Shown here one piece after another: positions 1 through 9,136 of a DNA stretch of 33,408 bases; within the stretch, counting starts at the first letter, position 1, and every line of letters begins with the position of its first letter. A program made the translations under genes and the position numbers. The DNA is from Blattamonas nauphoetae (taxonomy: Eukaryota > Preaxostyla > Oxymonadida), in NCBI GenBank assembly GCA_033064195.1, contig JARBJD010000562.1, positions 1 through 33,408 of the forward strand, read 5' to 3'. The notes below the pieces were generated by a model, which saw only the letters and a list, made by a program, of their open reading frames with translations, was not told where the DNA came from and did no database searches.

Positions 1-621
1 CAGAAGCGAAGAGAGAGAGGCCGAGGAGAAGAAGAAGGCAGAGGAGGAAGAAAGAAAGAAAGAAGAAGGGCAGAAACGAACTGACACCGCGACAGATTGA
101 TCTGCTCAACAAAATCAACAAAATGTCAAACTTCATCCCAAACTCTTTCTACGTCCGCGTTGTGATTGGAATCATCTAATCGTTGGCGGTGTGCTCACAT
201 TCTCAATTCAATTGCCTTGTCTCCTCATCTCTTCATCTCCTCTTCTCTTCTCATGTCTTTTCATCATTCTCCTTCTCTTTCTTCTCTCCAGGTGGAGTGT
301 TCTTCTATTTGATTGCATATTTTGCGTGTAAGAACACAGTGAAGTTCAACAACTCTGTCATCCTCACCGCTTACAAAGTCTGTTTTCTCTCGTTTTATAT
401 TCTCTCCCTCGCCTCTCACGGTGTGTCGTGGCGGAGCAGATGGGATTACTTGGATGAGTATCGCCAACTCGATCAACTACGAGATTCCTGGCATCTACAC
501 CGTCGTCCCATTCGCAGAAGGACCGTGGATCGACAGCAGACACCTATCATCTCGCATCCACTGCGCTTTAAAACCCAACACTATCGAACAGCTCAACATT
601 CGGAACAGGGAGGACGACTGA
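1..621 (+). CDS. host membrane protein, 3' part
   Basis: This gene is partial at the left edge. The first 100 bases encode a Glu/Lys/Arg-rich, probably coiled-coil stretch. The frame then reads TPRQIDLLNKINK and a hydrophobic run RVVIGII. After an apparent intron at about 189-291 (GTGTGC to CTCTCCAG) it continues as GGVFFYLIAYFAC, so the two runs probably form one membrane span. A second intron is likely at about 378-439. The last exon (GADGITWMSIANS to NIRNREDD) stops at 619-621. The phases do not join cleanly: one-base slips are needed near 170-180 and at the second junction, which suggests assembly indels or decay. The charged region, membrane span and short tail resemble the end of the host gene at 4164-6403, but I do not recognise the family. 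Confidence 0.45.
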
Positions 622-881
622 ACGTGAAGCAGGGGTGGAAGAGAACGTCGATCTTGTGCGGAACATGGAGGTGCCATAGATCATCAGGAAACACCTCGAT
701 CAGAAAACCATCCATTGAATATTTCTTTCGACCATTGTAGTTTCATTTCAAAGACCATTTCAACACAAATCACATTTTGAAGAATTCAATTGAGATCAAA
801 CCAGAAATTACACGTTTATTTGAAATCACTTGGAAAAGAAGTGTTTATGAGTAAAAGGAGTGAAATTCGAGATCATCGGAA

Positions 882-1026
882 TAGGCATGGCTGACCGGCC
901 AAAGTGCCGGTCAGTGTCACCGAGAGTAAGTAAAAGGGTCAGATCTCAGCATTACCATAAAACACATTCTATCATCGAGAAATTCGCGAACAAGCAGATA
1001 TATCAGTCAATATTTACTAACTGATC
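882..1026 (+). repeat. TAGGCATGG dispersed repeat, copy 1
   Basis: This is the first of two tandem units of about 145 bases. It begins TAGGCATGGCTGACCGGC and contains the imperfect palindrome CTGACCGGCC..GCCGGTCAG. The shared downstream text includes GGGTCAGATCTCAGC. The reverse complement of the same head ends the copies at 3788-3896 and 6799-6908. The rest of 622-1199 holds no gene that I can see. Confidence 0.8.
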
Positions 1027-1165
1027 TAGGCATGGCTGACCGGCCAAAGTGCCGGTCAGTGTCACCCTGGAATAATTAAAGGGTCAGATCTCAGCTCTTC
1101 TATAAATCACTTTCTATAATCCAGAAATCGGCGAGCAAGCGGATATACATATCAAGATTTGCTTG
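1027..1165 (+). repeat. TAGGCATGG dispersed repeat, copy 2
   Basis: This is the tandem second unit, starting with the same head as copy 1 and diverging gradually towards its right end. AGAAAT and GAGCAAGCGGATAT match the first unit's AGAAAT and GAACAAGCAGATAT. It lies just upstream of the cyclin start at 1200. Confidence 0.8.
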
Positions 1166-1199
1166 CAGAAGCCGATCGGAAGCCTCCTTTTTCCGTATC

Positions 1200-3489
1200 A
1201 TGGAGATATCCTACAACAATGGGATTGTTGATCTCACATCACATTCACCAACATACCACGAATCGATCAGCAAACACAGCCCAAAGATCTCCACGATGTT
1301 GACGGAGCGAGTGCTTTTGCAATCGTGAAACTTTATGCTCTCGACCAGGTTTCACGTCGTGACTCGTAGTCAAGCACAAGCCAAGACTCCGACACAATCT
1401 GGCTCTTCGAAAGCTCACCGCACTTACCATCTCTGTCAATATGTCTTGATTTGTACGCACTTTCCTTTCACTTTTCATCATTTTACCTCATTTTCCTTGA
1501 TCGCCTCTGTGCTTTCAGACTGATGTTGAGAATGAACTGTTCTCCTTTCTGCTTCGTGATCGCTCTTTTGTACATCGAGTGTCTCCGGACAGACTGTGGC
1601 GTGCGCTTCACCTCTCACAACGCCCACACCCTCTTCCTCACAGCGTTTCATCTCCTCTCCTTTTCATCTTCCCTTCAGCACCGTTGTCTCCACAAAGTAT
1701 CTCGACGACCAATTTTTCTTCAACAAGCACTACGCCCACCTCGGAGGCATCGCTCCGACTATCTTCAACGACATGGAGCGTACCCTCCTGTCGCTCCTTG
1801 TACTCGCTCCTTTGACGTCTGTCGCTTCGGGCAGTTTTTCCACAGGATCCGCGACACTGTAGATCCACCGCTGGCAGGCTCGCAGCTTTCTGCCAAAACG
1901 GAGTCATCAGACTTGTCGATCGACACGAAACAACCTTCCAATCTGGAAAGTGTGTTCATCATTGTTCTATGAAGTCTCTCTGCTTCTCATCATGTTTCCC
2001 AACCTCTCCTTTCAGTCTCCACTCCGTTTTCTTCCATATCGACGCTGTCTTCGCTGACCGTGCACTCCAAAGTGTTTATTCCAGCCAGTCGGCGTCTCAG
2101 CGAAGACCGCGAACGCCACAAACTCGAAGCGCAGCGGGAAAGCTTCTTGATGGCCCAGGAAGACTTCAGTGCCATCCCGCCGACGCCCCTCACATCACCG
2201 CCGAGTCTGGCTCTTTCCCGCCCGTTCCACAGACTAAATCGCTTGATGTTGCACACTATTTCTATCCTCTGCCCCAAACCCTATCATATTCACTATTTCG
2301 GTACCGATCGTATGGATCTGTCCAACAGACACTGTCGTGGGGAATAACGGTTCACCCCACCTGCGTCGTCGCCCAATGATCCCGAGGGACTAACAGGCAG
2401 CTTCTTCTTCACTGACAAACAGTCATCCCTGCCGCCCGTGACGCACCCACAACAACTTCCTTCGCCTTCCCGCTCGCCCATCTTCTGCAGATGAAGGCAT
2501 CCAGCCGTCCTCTTATTTGTTTCCGACCCTTCCACCGTCGCTTGCTGTCACTCCTCCTGTCGGCACCAGCGTTTCGCCCGTGTTCTTCTCCCCGACACAA
2601 CCAGCGCCATCGCCAGCCACGCTTGCCAACCCGACTGCCCCCGCACCCCAACACAGCTGATCCTGCCGTACTCTCCGCTTCCAAAGCTCGTGCTCAATTG
2701 TCTCTCGCCTAATTGATCAGATGCGGTGCTGGAGAAGACACCGGCCCAGCCTGCTCAGCACACCTTGGGACTGCAGCGATTGAACCTCAACAGCCACGCG
2801 CTGCTCCCCTCTCTCTCCTGAAGAGCACAGGCGAGTCTGTCAGCACTCCCAACCTCACTGATCGCCACCCCAGCTGGACAGGACAGACGCAGCTGACGTG
2901 CTTCGGAGCTCGTCGGCTGCTCCTCTCCGCGCACTGCACGGACGGGGCGAGTTCTCAGCCAGCCGAGCAGAAGCTTCCCACTACGATCACCGTTCTTGGA
3001 ACACAGCCAGCCTCCAAACCCCGCTTGTCTCTTCTGATCCGTCAATCTCCTCCAGCACGGTCGCCTGGACGGACACAGCCCTCCCAACATAACTCCTCAC
3101 CCTCCCGCACTTCACAAAACTCGCTGTCGATCCCAATCCATCAGCGGACTCGCAGCACGTGCTGGATCGACCACTCTCGGTGGTCCTCCCGCAGGCCGAG
3201 CGCACCCCACCCACAAAGCAGACCACTCCCAATTCACCGTTCGTTCTCCCCTTCCTCCCCTCGCTGCCGCAGAAGCACCCGACGTCCTGAAGGCACCACC
3301 CCTCCTGACCACGCCGTCCCTTCACACCACTCGCCCCTCGCCCTGTCCTACACCCCTCTCGTCCATCCATCGCCCACCAAACAAGAGTCAGATGCTCTCC
3401 CTCCCCGTCAGAGTACTCCTCATTCGTGTGCTCCTCCACTAAAGTCTGCCATCGATTTGGTGGGCACGAAGTGGGGAGGAAAGAAGTGA
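1200..3489 (+). CDS. host PHO80-like (P-type) cyclin with long Pro/Ser-rich tail
   Basis: Cyclins of this family bind a cyclin-dependent kinase through a five-helix cyclin box. The box is visible here: CFVIALLYIECL, then RFTSHNAHTLFLTA, then KYLDDQFFFNKHYAHLGG and FNDMERTLLSLL. These match the helix 2-4 signature of PHO80/cyclin-U proteins. The ATG at 1200 opens MEISYNNGIVDL. Introns are visible at 1453-1518 (66 nt), 1645-1678 (34 nt, joining LFLTA to TVVSTK) and about 1950-2015 (66 nt). The rest, to the stop at 3487-3489, is a Pro/Ser/Thr-rich and probably disordered tail. Single-base frame slips are needed around 1325, 1437, 1790 and in the tail. The protein signal carries across each of them, so I favour assembly indels over an old pseudogene. 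Family assignment is firm; exact exon ends are not. Confidence 0.75.
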
Positions 3490-3787
3490 TGACAGCAATG
3501 AGTAGTGGCGTCGTTCCCACTTCATTCATAAAGTGTTTCAATCCTCTTCAAAACTCTGTGATTCAAAAAGCCGAAGTGAGAAAACAAGAGTGTTAACTTA
3601 ACTTGGAGAATACGAAAAATGTCAAAGAGCAACCCATAATTGCCTTTTGTACTTATAACTGGTAAAATGTCCAAGAATAAGTTAGCAAGAGATGAATAGA
3701 AGTGAAAATTATACATTTGTTGTATATCCGAAGACAGATCACGAATACTCACGGTATCGATGCGAAATGCAGTTTTCGATGAATCCA
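3490..3787. other. intergenic, nothing recognised
   Basis: This AT-rich stretch follows the cyclin stop. I see no conserved coding signal on either strand and no RNA gene; the open frames here are short and have no recognisable content. Confidence 0.5.
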
Positions 3788-3896
3788 CTTCGGAGAAATG
3801 GTAACTCTGGATTATGGGTTCCCTCATTTCTCCGGTCAGTGACCGTCAGTACTTTTCGATGAAAACTGACCGGTCAGTGCCGGTCAGCCATGCCTA
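3788..3896 (-). repeat. TAGGCATGG dispersed repeat, copy 3 (inverted)
   Basis: This copy begins CTTCGGAGAAATGG and ends GGTCAGCCATGCCTA, the reverse complement of the heads at 882 and 1027. It is nearly identical to 6799-6908. The internal pair GGAGAAAT and ATTTCTCC and the CCGGTCAG repeats allow foldback. The sequence from 3897 to 4163 holds no clear gene apart from a possible 5' intron with its acceptor at 4157-4158. Confidence 0.8.
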
Positions 3897-4163
3897 AACT
3901 GATCCCGTTTGGCAACCTTATTTCCATTGTTTCTGCTCGCCGAAAAAAGACAGGATGGATCAAGTCTGTCTCGCGAAATTTTGCTTAAACGAAAACTTTA
4001 ATCGGAAGCGGTTGCACAAATGGTTCATTTTCTCCTCCTCACGTCAGTTTTAGATTGAAACCTCTATGGTATCAACTCTGATCCCTCCGTCTTCATCTCA
4101 TAAGTGTGTTCATCTTTCACAGTATTCTCCTCTTCTAACCCTTACATTTTCTCCACAGTGCAC

Positions 4164-6403
4164 ATGGTAGTAGGATATCTCGAAAATGAGAAAAGAAGCG
4201 TGCTCAGGAAGCTTGCAGTTGACGAAAGATGTCAGAAGGAGATGAGTGAAAGAAAGATGCAGATTCCATCAGCTGAAGAAGCAAAGATAAGAAATAGAAC
4301 ACGGAGTGAGAATAAAGAAACAGGAGAAGATGTGAAGTTGGTTCAAATACACACACAAATCCTATTCTATCCGACGATTCCAGAAGAGCCACTTCCCTAC
4401 AGAATCCGGCAAGACAGTCAACCTCTCCTCCAATGTCCTGTCAATTCTCGCAGACAGACACAAGATCTGGCACTTTCAGTGGATTGTGATTTGGAGTGTT
4501 CGTCGTGTATGCCTCACGCCCATTTTAGGGGAATTGCCCCTCTCGGACATTTGTGGATATTGTTCGAATTAATTACTTTCGTTATTCTCGCCAACATTCA
4601 CCTCTCTTCATCCCGCTCCGTCTTTCTCCTTTCCCAGATTTTGATGTGTGTGGATCAATGCCAGGAGTAGTGCGACAACGTGTGCTCCTCATCGACCGAC
4701 CACTCTGCGTGTGGTTCCTGCCTCACTGGCTGCATCCAACAGTGTGTACCAGAGCGTGAGGATTGCCTCATCCAATGCGAATCCGAGTCCATCTCAAACA
4801 AGGGAACCAACGCGTGTCTCAATGCCTGCAAACAAAATGCAGAGAAATGCTTGGCTCTGTCATCGTCAGAATGCATCGATGAATGCTCGCATGCACGGAG
4901 CGAGTCGTAAGATGTGAACCAGTAACTTGGCATTTGTATGATGGGCAAGGCGTCGGAATGCGGCAACCACGTATCAGAATGCGACACACTTTGCCTGATG
5001 AAGTTTGGGGACACGAAAACCAGACTTTCTCGTCCTTCTATTCGGCTGCTGTGCAGAACGCAACAAACACGACCAGACGGGACAACACAACGTCAAACAC
5101 CACGCATTCTTCGCCAATCGATGCCCACTTTGCTGATATGGTGCGGGAAACGGAAGCATCGCTGGAAACGTGCCTCGGAACTTGTACCAACACGATCATG
5201 TCGTTTCAGGTGTCGCTGGACTCTTTCTGCACTCAAAGTGTGTCGATGTGAAGGAAAACTCGCAAAGAGCAACACGATCCAATCCATCGCTGTGGATCGT
5301 CCTCTCCAATCTCGGGATGGCAACGAGGACACTCCCAAAACTGAAGACGATGAGATACCCGAAGACGAGCTGGTCGGCTCAACCTGGATGTCAAAATGCC
5401 GACTGCACAACATGCCGATCTGCATTTCCGAATTTGATGGCTGCTACTTCAGCTGCAAAGACGAGTTCGTCAAGCCGTCCATGTCTCGTCTGTCTGACGC
5501 GAAAATGCGATCACCAGCGAACAATCGCACAAAAGAAGGGAAGGAAGGCAACACAGAAGGTCTTGCAGCCGAAATGGGCCGTCTGAATGATTTTGAGACG
5601 GTTCGCAAAAATGCCAAAGAACGAGTTCGGAAGGGCATCGATGACCTTAAAGCGACCGAAGAGAAGTACAACCAAGACGGAGAGAGGCTGAAGCAGCAAG
5701 GAGAAGAACTGAAGAAGAAGGCAGAGTCGATGAAACAGTAAAGGAAGGATCTCGAACACACAAGCAGCGAGTTCCGGCAAAGGGGCAGAGACGATCAAGA
5801 ACGACACGCAGCGAATCTGAAGAAGGAACGCGATGAAATGTGGAAGACAGGAAAGGAAGAAATCGAGCATGCACACGAAGAAGAAAAGGAAGCTATATCG
5901 GCAGCCGAAGCGAAAGCGAAGGAAGCCAAGAAAAGGATGGTGGCTCGCTTCAACAATCTGAAGAAGGAGGAAGAGTCGGTGCTCTCCGCCGCTAAAGACA
6001 AGCTGGCTGCTCTGGGAATGAAGATGCGCGCTGCCCAGCTGGCTCGCTCGCCAGAACAGGAAAAAAGGAGAAAGAAGAGTGAAAACAACGCGTCTCCAAG
6101 AAGCAGGTGGTGCAGATGAAAGTAGCGGATCAGCGGGAGAAGCGCCTCAAGGTCGAGCACAAGCGGTAGCTCCAGAGGAGAACGGACGAGGACAGACGAG
6201 AGCAGCTTCTGATCAAACAGAACACAGAGCGGGCACGCCTTTCGCGGCTGGAAGAGGAGAAGGAGCAGCTGCGACGCGAAGCGCGAGTTCGAATCGAGGC
6301 AGGATGACGAGCGAGTTGTGGTGATTCAGTCAGTTATGTGCTACGGGGTCGTCATACTCGTCGTCTTGATCGGTACAAAGGATGAGTTGATGGAGACAAG
6401 ATG
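4164..6403 (+). CDS. host Cys-rich, coiled-coil, single-pass membrane protein
   Basis: I do not recognise the family. A Met at 4164 follows an intron-like acceptor (CTCCACAG at 4151-4158). The first part is charged. A Cys-rich region at about 4640-5250 has CX3C-type spacing (CGSCLTGCIQQC, CLIQCE, CLNACKQNAEKC, CIDEC), as in disulphide-pinned helical hairpins. An Asn/Thr-rich linker follows (NATNTTRRDNTTSNTT), then more cysteines to about 5460. From about 5570 to 6300 the protein is a long Lys/Glu coiled coil. It ends in a hydrophobic span CYGVVILVVLIG and a short tail KDELMETR, with the stop at 6401-6403. This suggests a surface protein with an extracellular Cys-rich head. Several one-base frame slips and possibly unspliced introns interrupt the frame, including near 4670, 4910, 5250, 5740, 6110 and 6305. 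Confidence 0.5.
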
Positions 6404-6798
6404 AAGAGAGATGTGATGCGGGAGAGGGTCCAGGAGATAAAACAAGCGATGGAATGAAGGAGAGGATGTTGAGAGACGAAGGAAGAAGAGATCATAACTA
6501 CGTGTCCATTATTCAACCTTTTAACATTTTCCGACTCTTCCACTTCGTAAATTGACTTCATGTGAATTGAAAATCTGATGGATTCACGACTGTTTCACAA
6601 GAGGGCAAATATGTGACTGACAGGTCGGATCGAACCCATCGATCGTACTTTGTCTCTCTGAACTCCAAGAACAGGTATTTGAAAGTTCTTTCTTATTGAA
6701 TGTGATTTAATTACCACGAATAGAGTCATTTCTGTGTCTGATTCCGGATTTCTATCACACCTCATGTCAATAACTCATTTCTCTGTTTAACCGGAGAA
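6404..6798. other. intergenic, nothing recognised
   Basis: This stretch follows the membrane-protein stop. I see no coding signal, RNA gene or repeat in it. Confidence 0.5.
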
Positions 6799-6908
6799 GA
6801 CTTCGGAGAAATGGTAAATTCCGATTATGGGTTCCGATATTTCTCCGGTCAGTGACCGTCAGTACTTTCGGCGAAAACTGACCGGTCAGTGCCGGTCAGC
6901 CATGCCTA
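6799..6908 (-). repeat. TAGGCATGG dispersed repeat, copy 4 (inverted)
   Basis: This copy closely matches 3788-3896, including GGAGAAATGGTAA, TTCTCCGGTCAGTGACC and the end GGTCAGCCATGCCTA. With the copies at 882 and 1027, in the other orientation, it outlines a short dispersed element, probably a MITE. Confidence 0.8.
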
Positions 6909-7274
6909 CATCGGAATTAATTCATCGTGGTTTTAGATTAAATGGATTGTGCGCGGGTTTATGTATTTTACGCGGGTTTCTGAGGGCACTATGAAAAGAT
7001 GAGAAGAGAAAAACAGACTTTTGACTCGAAATCCAAGTTCTCCTTCACTTTCAAGAATCGGATTGCTGGAGTCCATCAAACCAAAAGAGACACCAGAAGA
7101 GAAGCTAAGCAAAATATGTTCAAAGGAAAAACCGAAAGAAGAAGTATTTTCCTTTGAATCTTGATAGTGCTGTCACCAAACCGCCGGTTTTCAATAAACC
7201 GCCTAAAATCGAGATTTTTCTGAAATGTTGTTTCGGTGAGGAAATAATGCTGAAAAAATTTGGAGGTAAAGACC
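6909..7274. other. left host flank with a perfect hairpin
   Basis: No clear gene is present. A 54-codon open stretch without ATG (about 7003-7164, + strand; contains LLESIKPKETPEEKLSKI) could be an exon. Near its end is a 12-bp perfect inverted repeat (TTCAAAGGAAAA at 7119-7130, TTTTCCTTTGAA at 7147-7158). The Polinton terminal repeat starts at 7275. Confidence 0.3.
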
Positions 7275-7467
7275 AGTAGTATAGAAGAAGATTAAGGAAC
7301 CAATCTGAAATAATCGTTGAAAATCAAAACTAAAAGTCAAGTCCGATTGACCATTTTTGAATCTTGTATTAAAAGGAATTTATGACATTTTGATGACATC
7401 AATATTTGGCCTAAATTCTAAAAATATGTCCAATATTTTGACCTCGTGAAAAACGTCCATTTTGAAG
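7275..7467 (+). repeat. left terminal inverted repeat
   Basis: About 193 bases match the reverse complement of 32830-33021 with scattered differences. Shared text includes AAAACTAAAAGTCAAGTCCG and ATGACATTTTGATGACATCA. A weaker match continues inward: 7590-7616 (AAAATCTCG then CATCGATCAAAAG) resembles the reverse complement of about 32683-32728. Long terminal inverted repeats of 100-1000 bases are typical of Polintons. Confidence 0.9.
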
Positions 7468-7829
7468 TAAATTTTGCTTTATTTCGAAAATTTAGTCACT
7501 TTTTCGACTTTTGATTTTTTCAATATGACTAATTTGGCGCTTATTTGGGAACCTGATTGAGAAAATTCTTGAAACAAAACTAAAATCTCGAGGACGATGT
7601 GACTCATCGATCAAAAGAAACTAGATGATAATCGGTAGAGTATTCGTCGAGATCTGAGTTATTCTTCGTTCAAAAAGTTCGAAAAAAGTGAACCTCTTTT
7701 GAGAAAACACTCGTATCTCGACAACGAGCAGAGATCGGGACTCGAAACCACTCGCAATCGACAGAGGACTCGATTTTGCATATAGGCAAAAAGTGCAAAA
7801 CCTTAGGGAGGGAGGAAGCTGGTGGTTTT

Positions 7830-7880
7830 ATTGCCTGGTGTGTTGGTAAGTCCCTAAGGCCCAGGGTTGCGATCCCTGTT
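7830..7880 (+). ncRNA. tRNA-like module 1
   Basis: A T-arm-like hairpin CAGGG-TTGCGAT-CCCTG at 7862-7878 has a perfect 5-bp stem. It is preceded by an A-box-like GTGTTGGTAAG. The anticodon region is too short for a working tRNA, so this would be a tRNA-derived relic or an unrelated structured RNA. It could be part of a SINE. Confidence 0.3.
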
Positions 7881-7929
7881 TCTGACATTTATCTCATTTT
7901 TGCAATCCGACGTCGGACAAATTATTGCT

Positions 7930-7998
7930 TCCTCCGGGTTCGAACCTGGGACTCCTAGCCTAGTGGTACGTGCACTTACCACTCGACTACTCGTCCCT
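7930..7998 (-). ncRNA. tRNA-like module 2
   Basis: The minus strand carries an A-box-like GTCGAGTGGTAAGTGC and a consensus B box GGTTCGAACCC about 30 bases apart, the spacing of a tRNA internal promoter. The acceptor and anticodon stems do not pair well, so it is probably a tRNA pseudogene or SINE head rather than a working tRNA. Confidence 0.35.
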
Positions 7999-8374
7999 AA
8001 TTTTCCGAGGATTTACCCTGGCTATATATCTGTGTAGAGGGTTTTAATGACGATTTTAAAAGTTACAGGACACTTCAAAATCAAGTTTTGAAAACAGTAG
8101 TTGTTCGTCAAATCAACTTCAAATTTCACAGAATGGATGTTAAACAGGATATAAAACGATTTTCCAAAATTTTTGAACAATTTTGATTTTTGCCAGATAT
8201 CAATTTTGGTGACATGGAAAAATGAAGAAAAATCGATGTTCTCAGATCTTGGTCAAACTCTCATCTAAGGTCATATCCGACACGCTCTTTCGATTGGTGC
8301 AAGAATTATTGAAATCGGATCGGTAGTTATGGAGAAATTTCACTTTTGAAACAACAAAGGAGATTTTTATTTTT

Positions 8375-8395
8375 CGAATTTTTATTTTGTACTAA
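8375..8395 (+). promoter_or_regulatory. element start motif, TTTTATTTTGTACTAA-ATG
   Basis: A T-rich tract runs straight into the start codon of the first left-end gene. It belongs to the TATTTT sub-form of the motif found at nearly all element genes. Confidence 0.6.
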
Positions 8396-8886
8396 ATGAC
8401 ACAGCTAGAACTCATCGAAGAACTTGAACAAATTTTAGAATACACTAATCCCAATCGAAAGGACAGTGATATAATGAATTTCCTGAGTCAGAATCATTTG
8501 TTTCTAATGAAATTAGGATTGTGGAAACCAGAACTGATTGTCAATTTCAAAACTTTAAAACAATTATTCCAAAATATGTTGACATCGATAATCCAACTTG
8601 GATGAACTATGACACAAAGAAATGGCGACGAAACCAACCTCAACTGATCTGTCAAATAGCGAACGTCAGAAAACTTTCCTGTGCATCGGAGGAGTTATAC
8701 GTCAGACTATCGAAAGAACAGATCAGTCAAATGGTGAAGAACATGTTGAGATCATATCCTCCAAGTTTCTCGAAGATGAAACCAGAATCGTTCGAATATT
8801 ATCGACCAATCTGTGCCGAAATCTGGATGAAGTACGTGAAAAGAAAAGTACCAAATTGGTTTCTTCAAAATGATCAACAGAAATAA
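8396..8886 (+). pseudogene. Polinton unknown gene, left end
   Basis: This is the first gene inside the left end, starting exactly at the element's T-rich start motif (MTQLELIEELEQIL). The product is charged and helical at the front. The later part contains WRRNQPQLICQIANVRKL and a tail rich in Lys, Trp and Pro (KRKVPNWFLQND). It has about one break. I do not recognise a family and no copy is present in the duplicated right part. Confidence 0.45.
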
Positions 8887-8904
8887 AACTCGTTGTTATT
8901 TTTT

Positions 8905-8929
8905 ATTTTTGATTTTTAATTTGTATTAA
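8905..8929 (+). promoter_or_regulatory. element start motif, TTTTTAATTTGTATTAA-ATG
   Basis: This is the TAATTTGTA sub-form of the motif. It is the same text as upstream of the repeat-domain genes at 25261 and 30540 and was duplicated here together with the start of that gene. Confidence 0.65.
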
Positions 8930-9107
8930 ATGAATCCAACTGAAATCGTGAGAGGCGCCAAACTCCAGCGAGTTTGATGTACAAAGAAAGACGTCGAGAA
9001 TGTTCAGAACAAGCATTAATTGAATCAATGAGAGAAGAGAACTGTTCGCTAGTCTCTGAGTATGTCAGAAATAATGTGCCGGTGACGTATGTTCATGAGG
9101 GATTGTC
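8930..9107 (+). pseudogene. 5' fragment of the right-end repeat-domain gene
   Basis: This is a displaced copy, in inverted orientation, of the promoter and first part of the genes at 24870-25261 and 30160-30540. It starts MNPT, and the later text CSEQALIESMREENCSLVSE and NNVPVTYVHEG matches them closely. It ends abruptly where the fibre-like gene begins. As a fossil fragment it can hardly make a working product, but it places a copy of the start motif ahead of the S74 gene. Confidence 0.75.
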
Positions 9108-9136
9108 ATTTTAATTTCTATGAAAGAGCAACCAAA

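Larger units (their letters stand above)
7468..8374. other. left subterminal non-coding region
   Basis: This AT-rich stretch carries no supported protein gene. It contains the two tRNA-like modules listed separately and a 9-bp inverted repeat, CCTTAGGGA at 7801-7809 with TCCCTAAGG at 7851-7859. The inner part is a worn continuation of the terminal repeat. Confidence 0.55.

Noticed and set aside
2987-3541. 184-codon open frame on the - strand
   Set aside because: It is the complement of the Pro/Ser-rich cyclin tail; biased codons on one strand keep the other open. No recognisable content.
5444-6160. Long - strand frames rich in Ser, Leu and Phe
   Set aside because: They are the complement of the Lys/Glu coiled coil on the + strand, which gives Phe/Leu/Ser-rich shadows.
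7930-7998. Functional tRNA gene
   Set aside because: The B box is good, but the acceptor and anticodon stems do not pair; kept only as tRNA-like.
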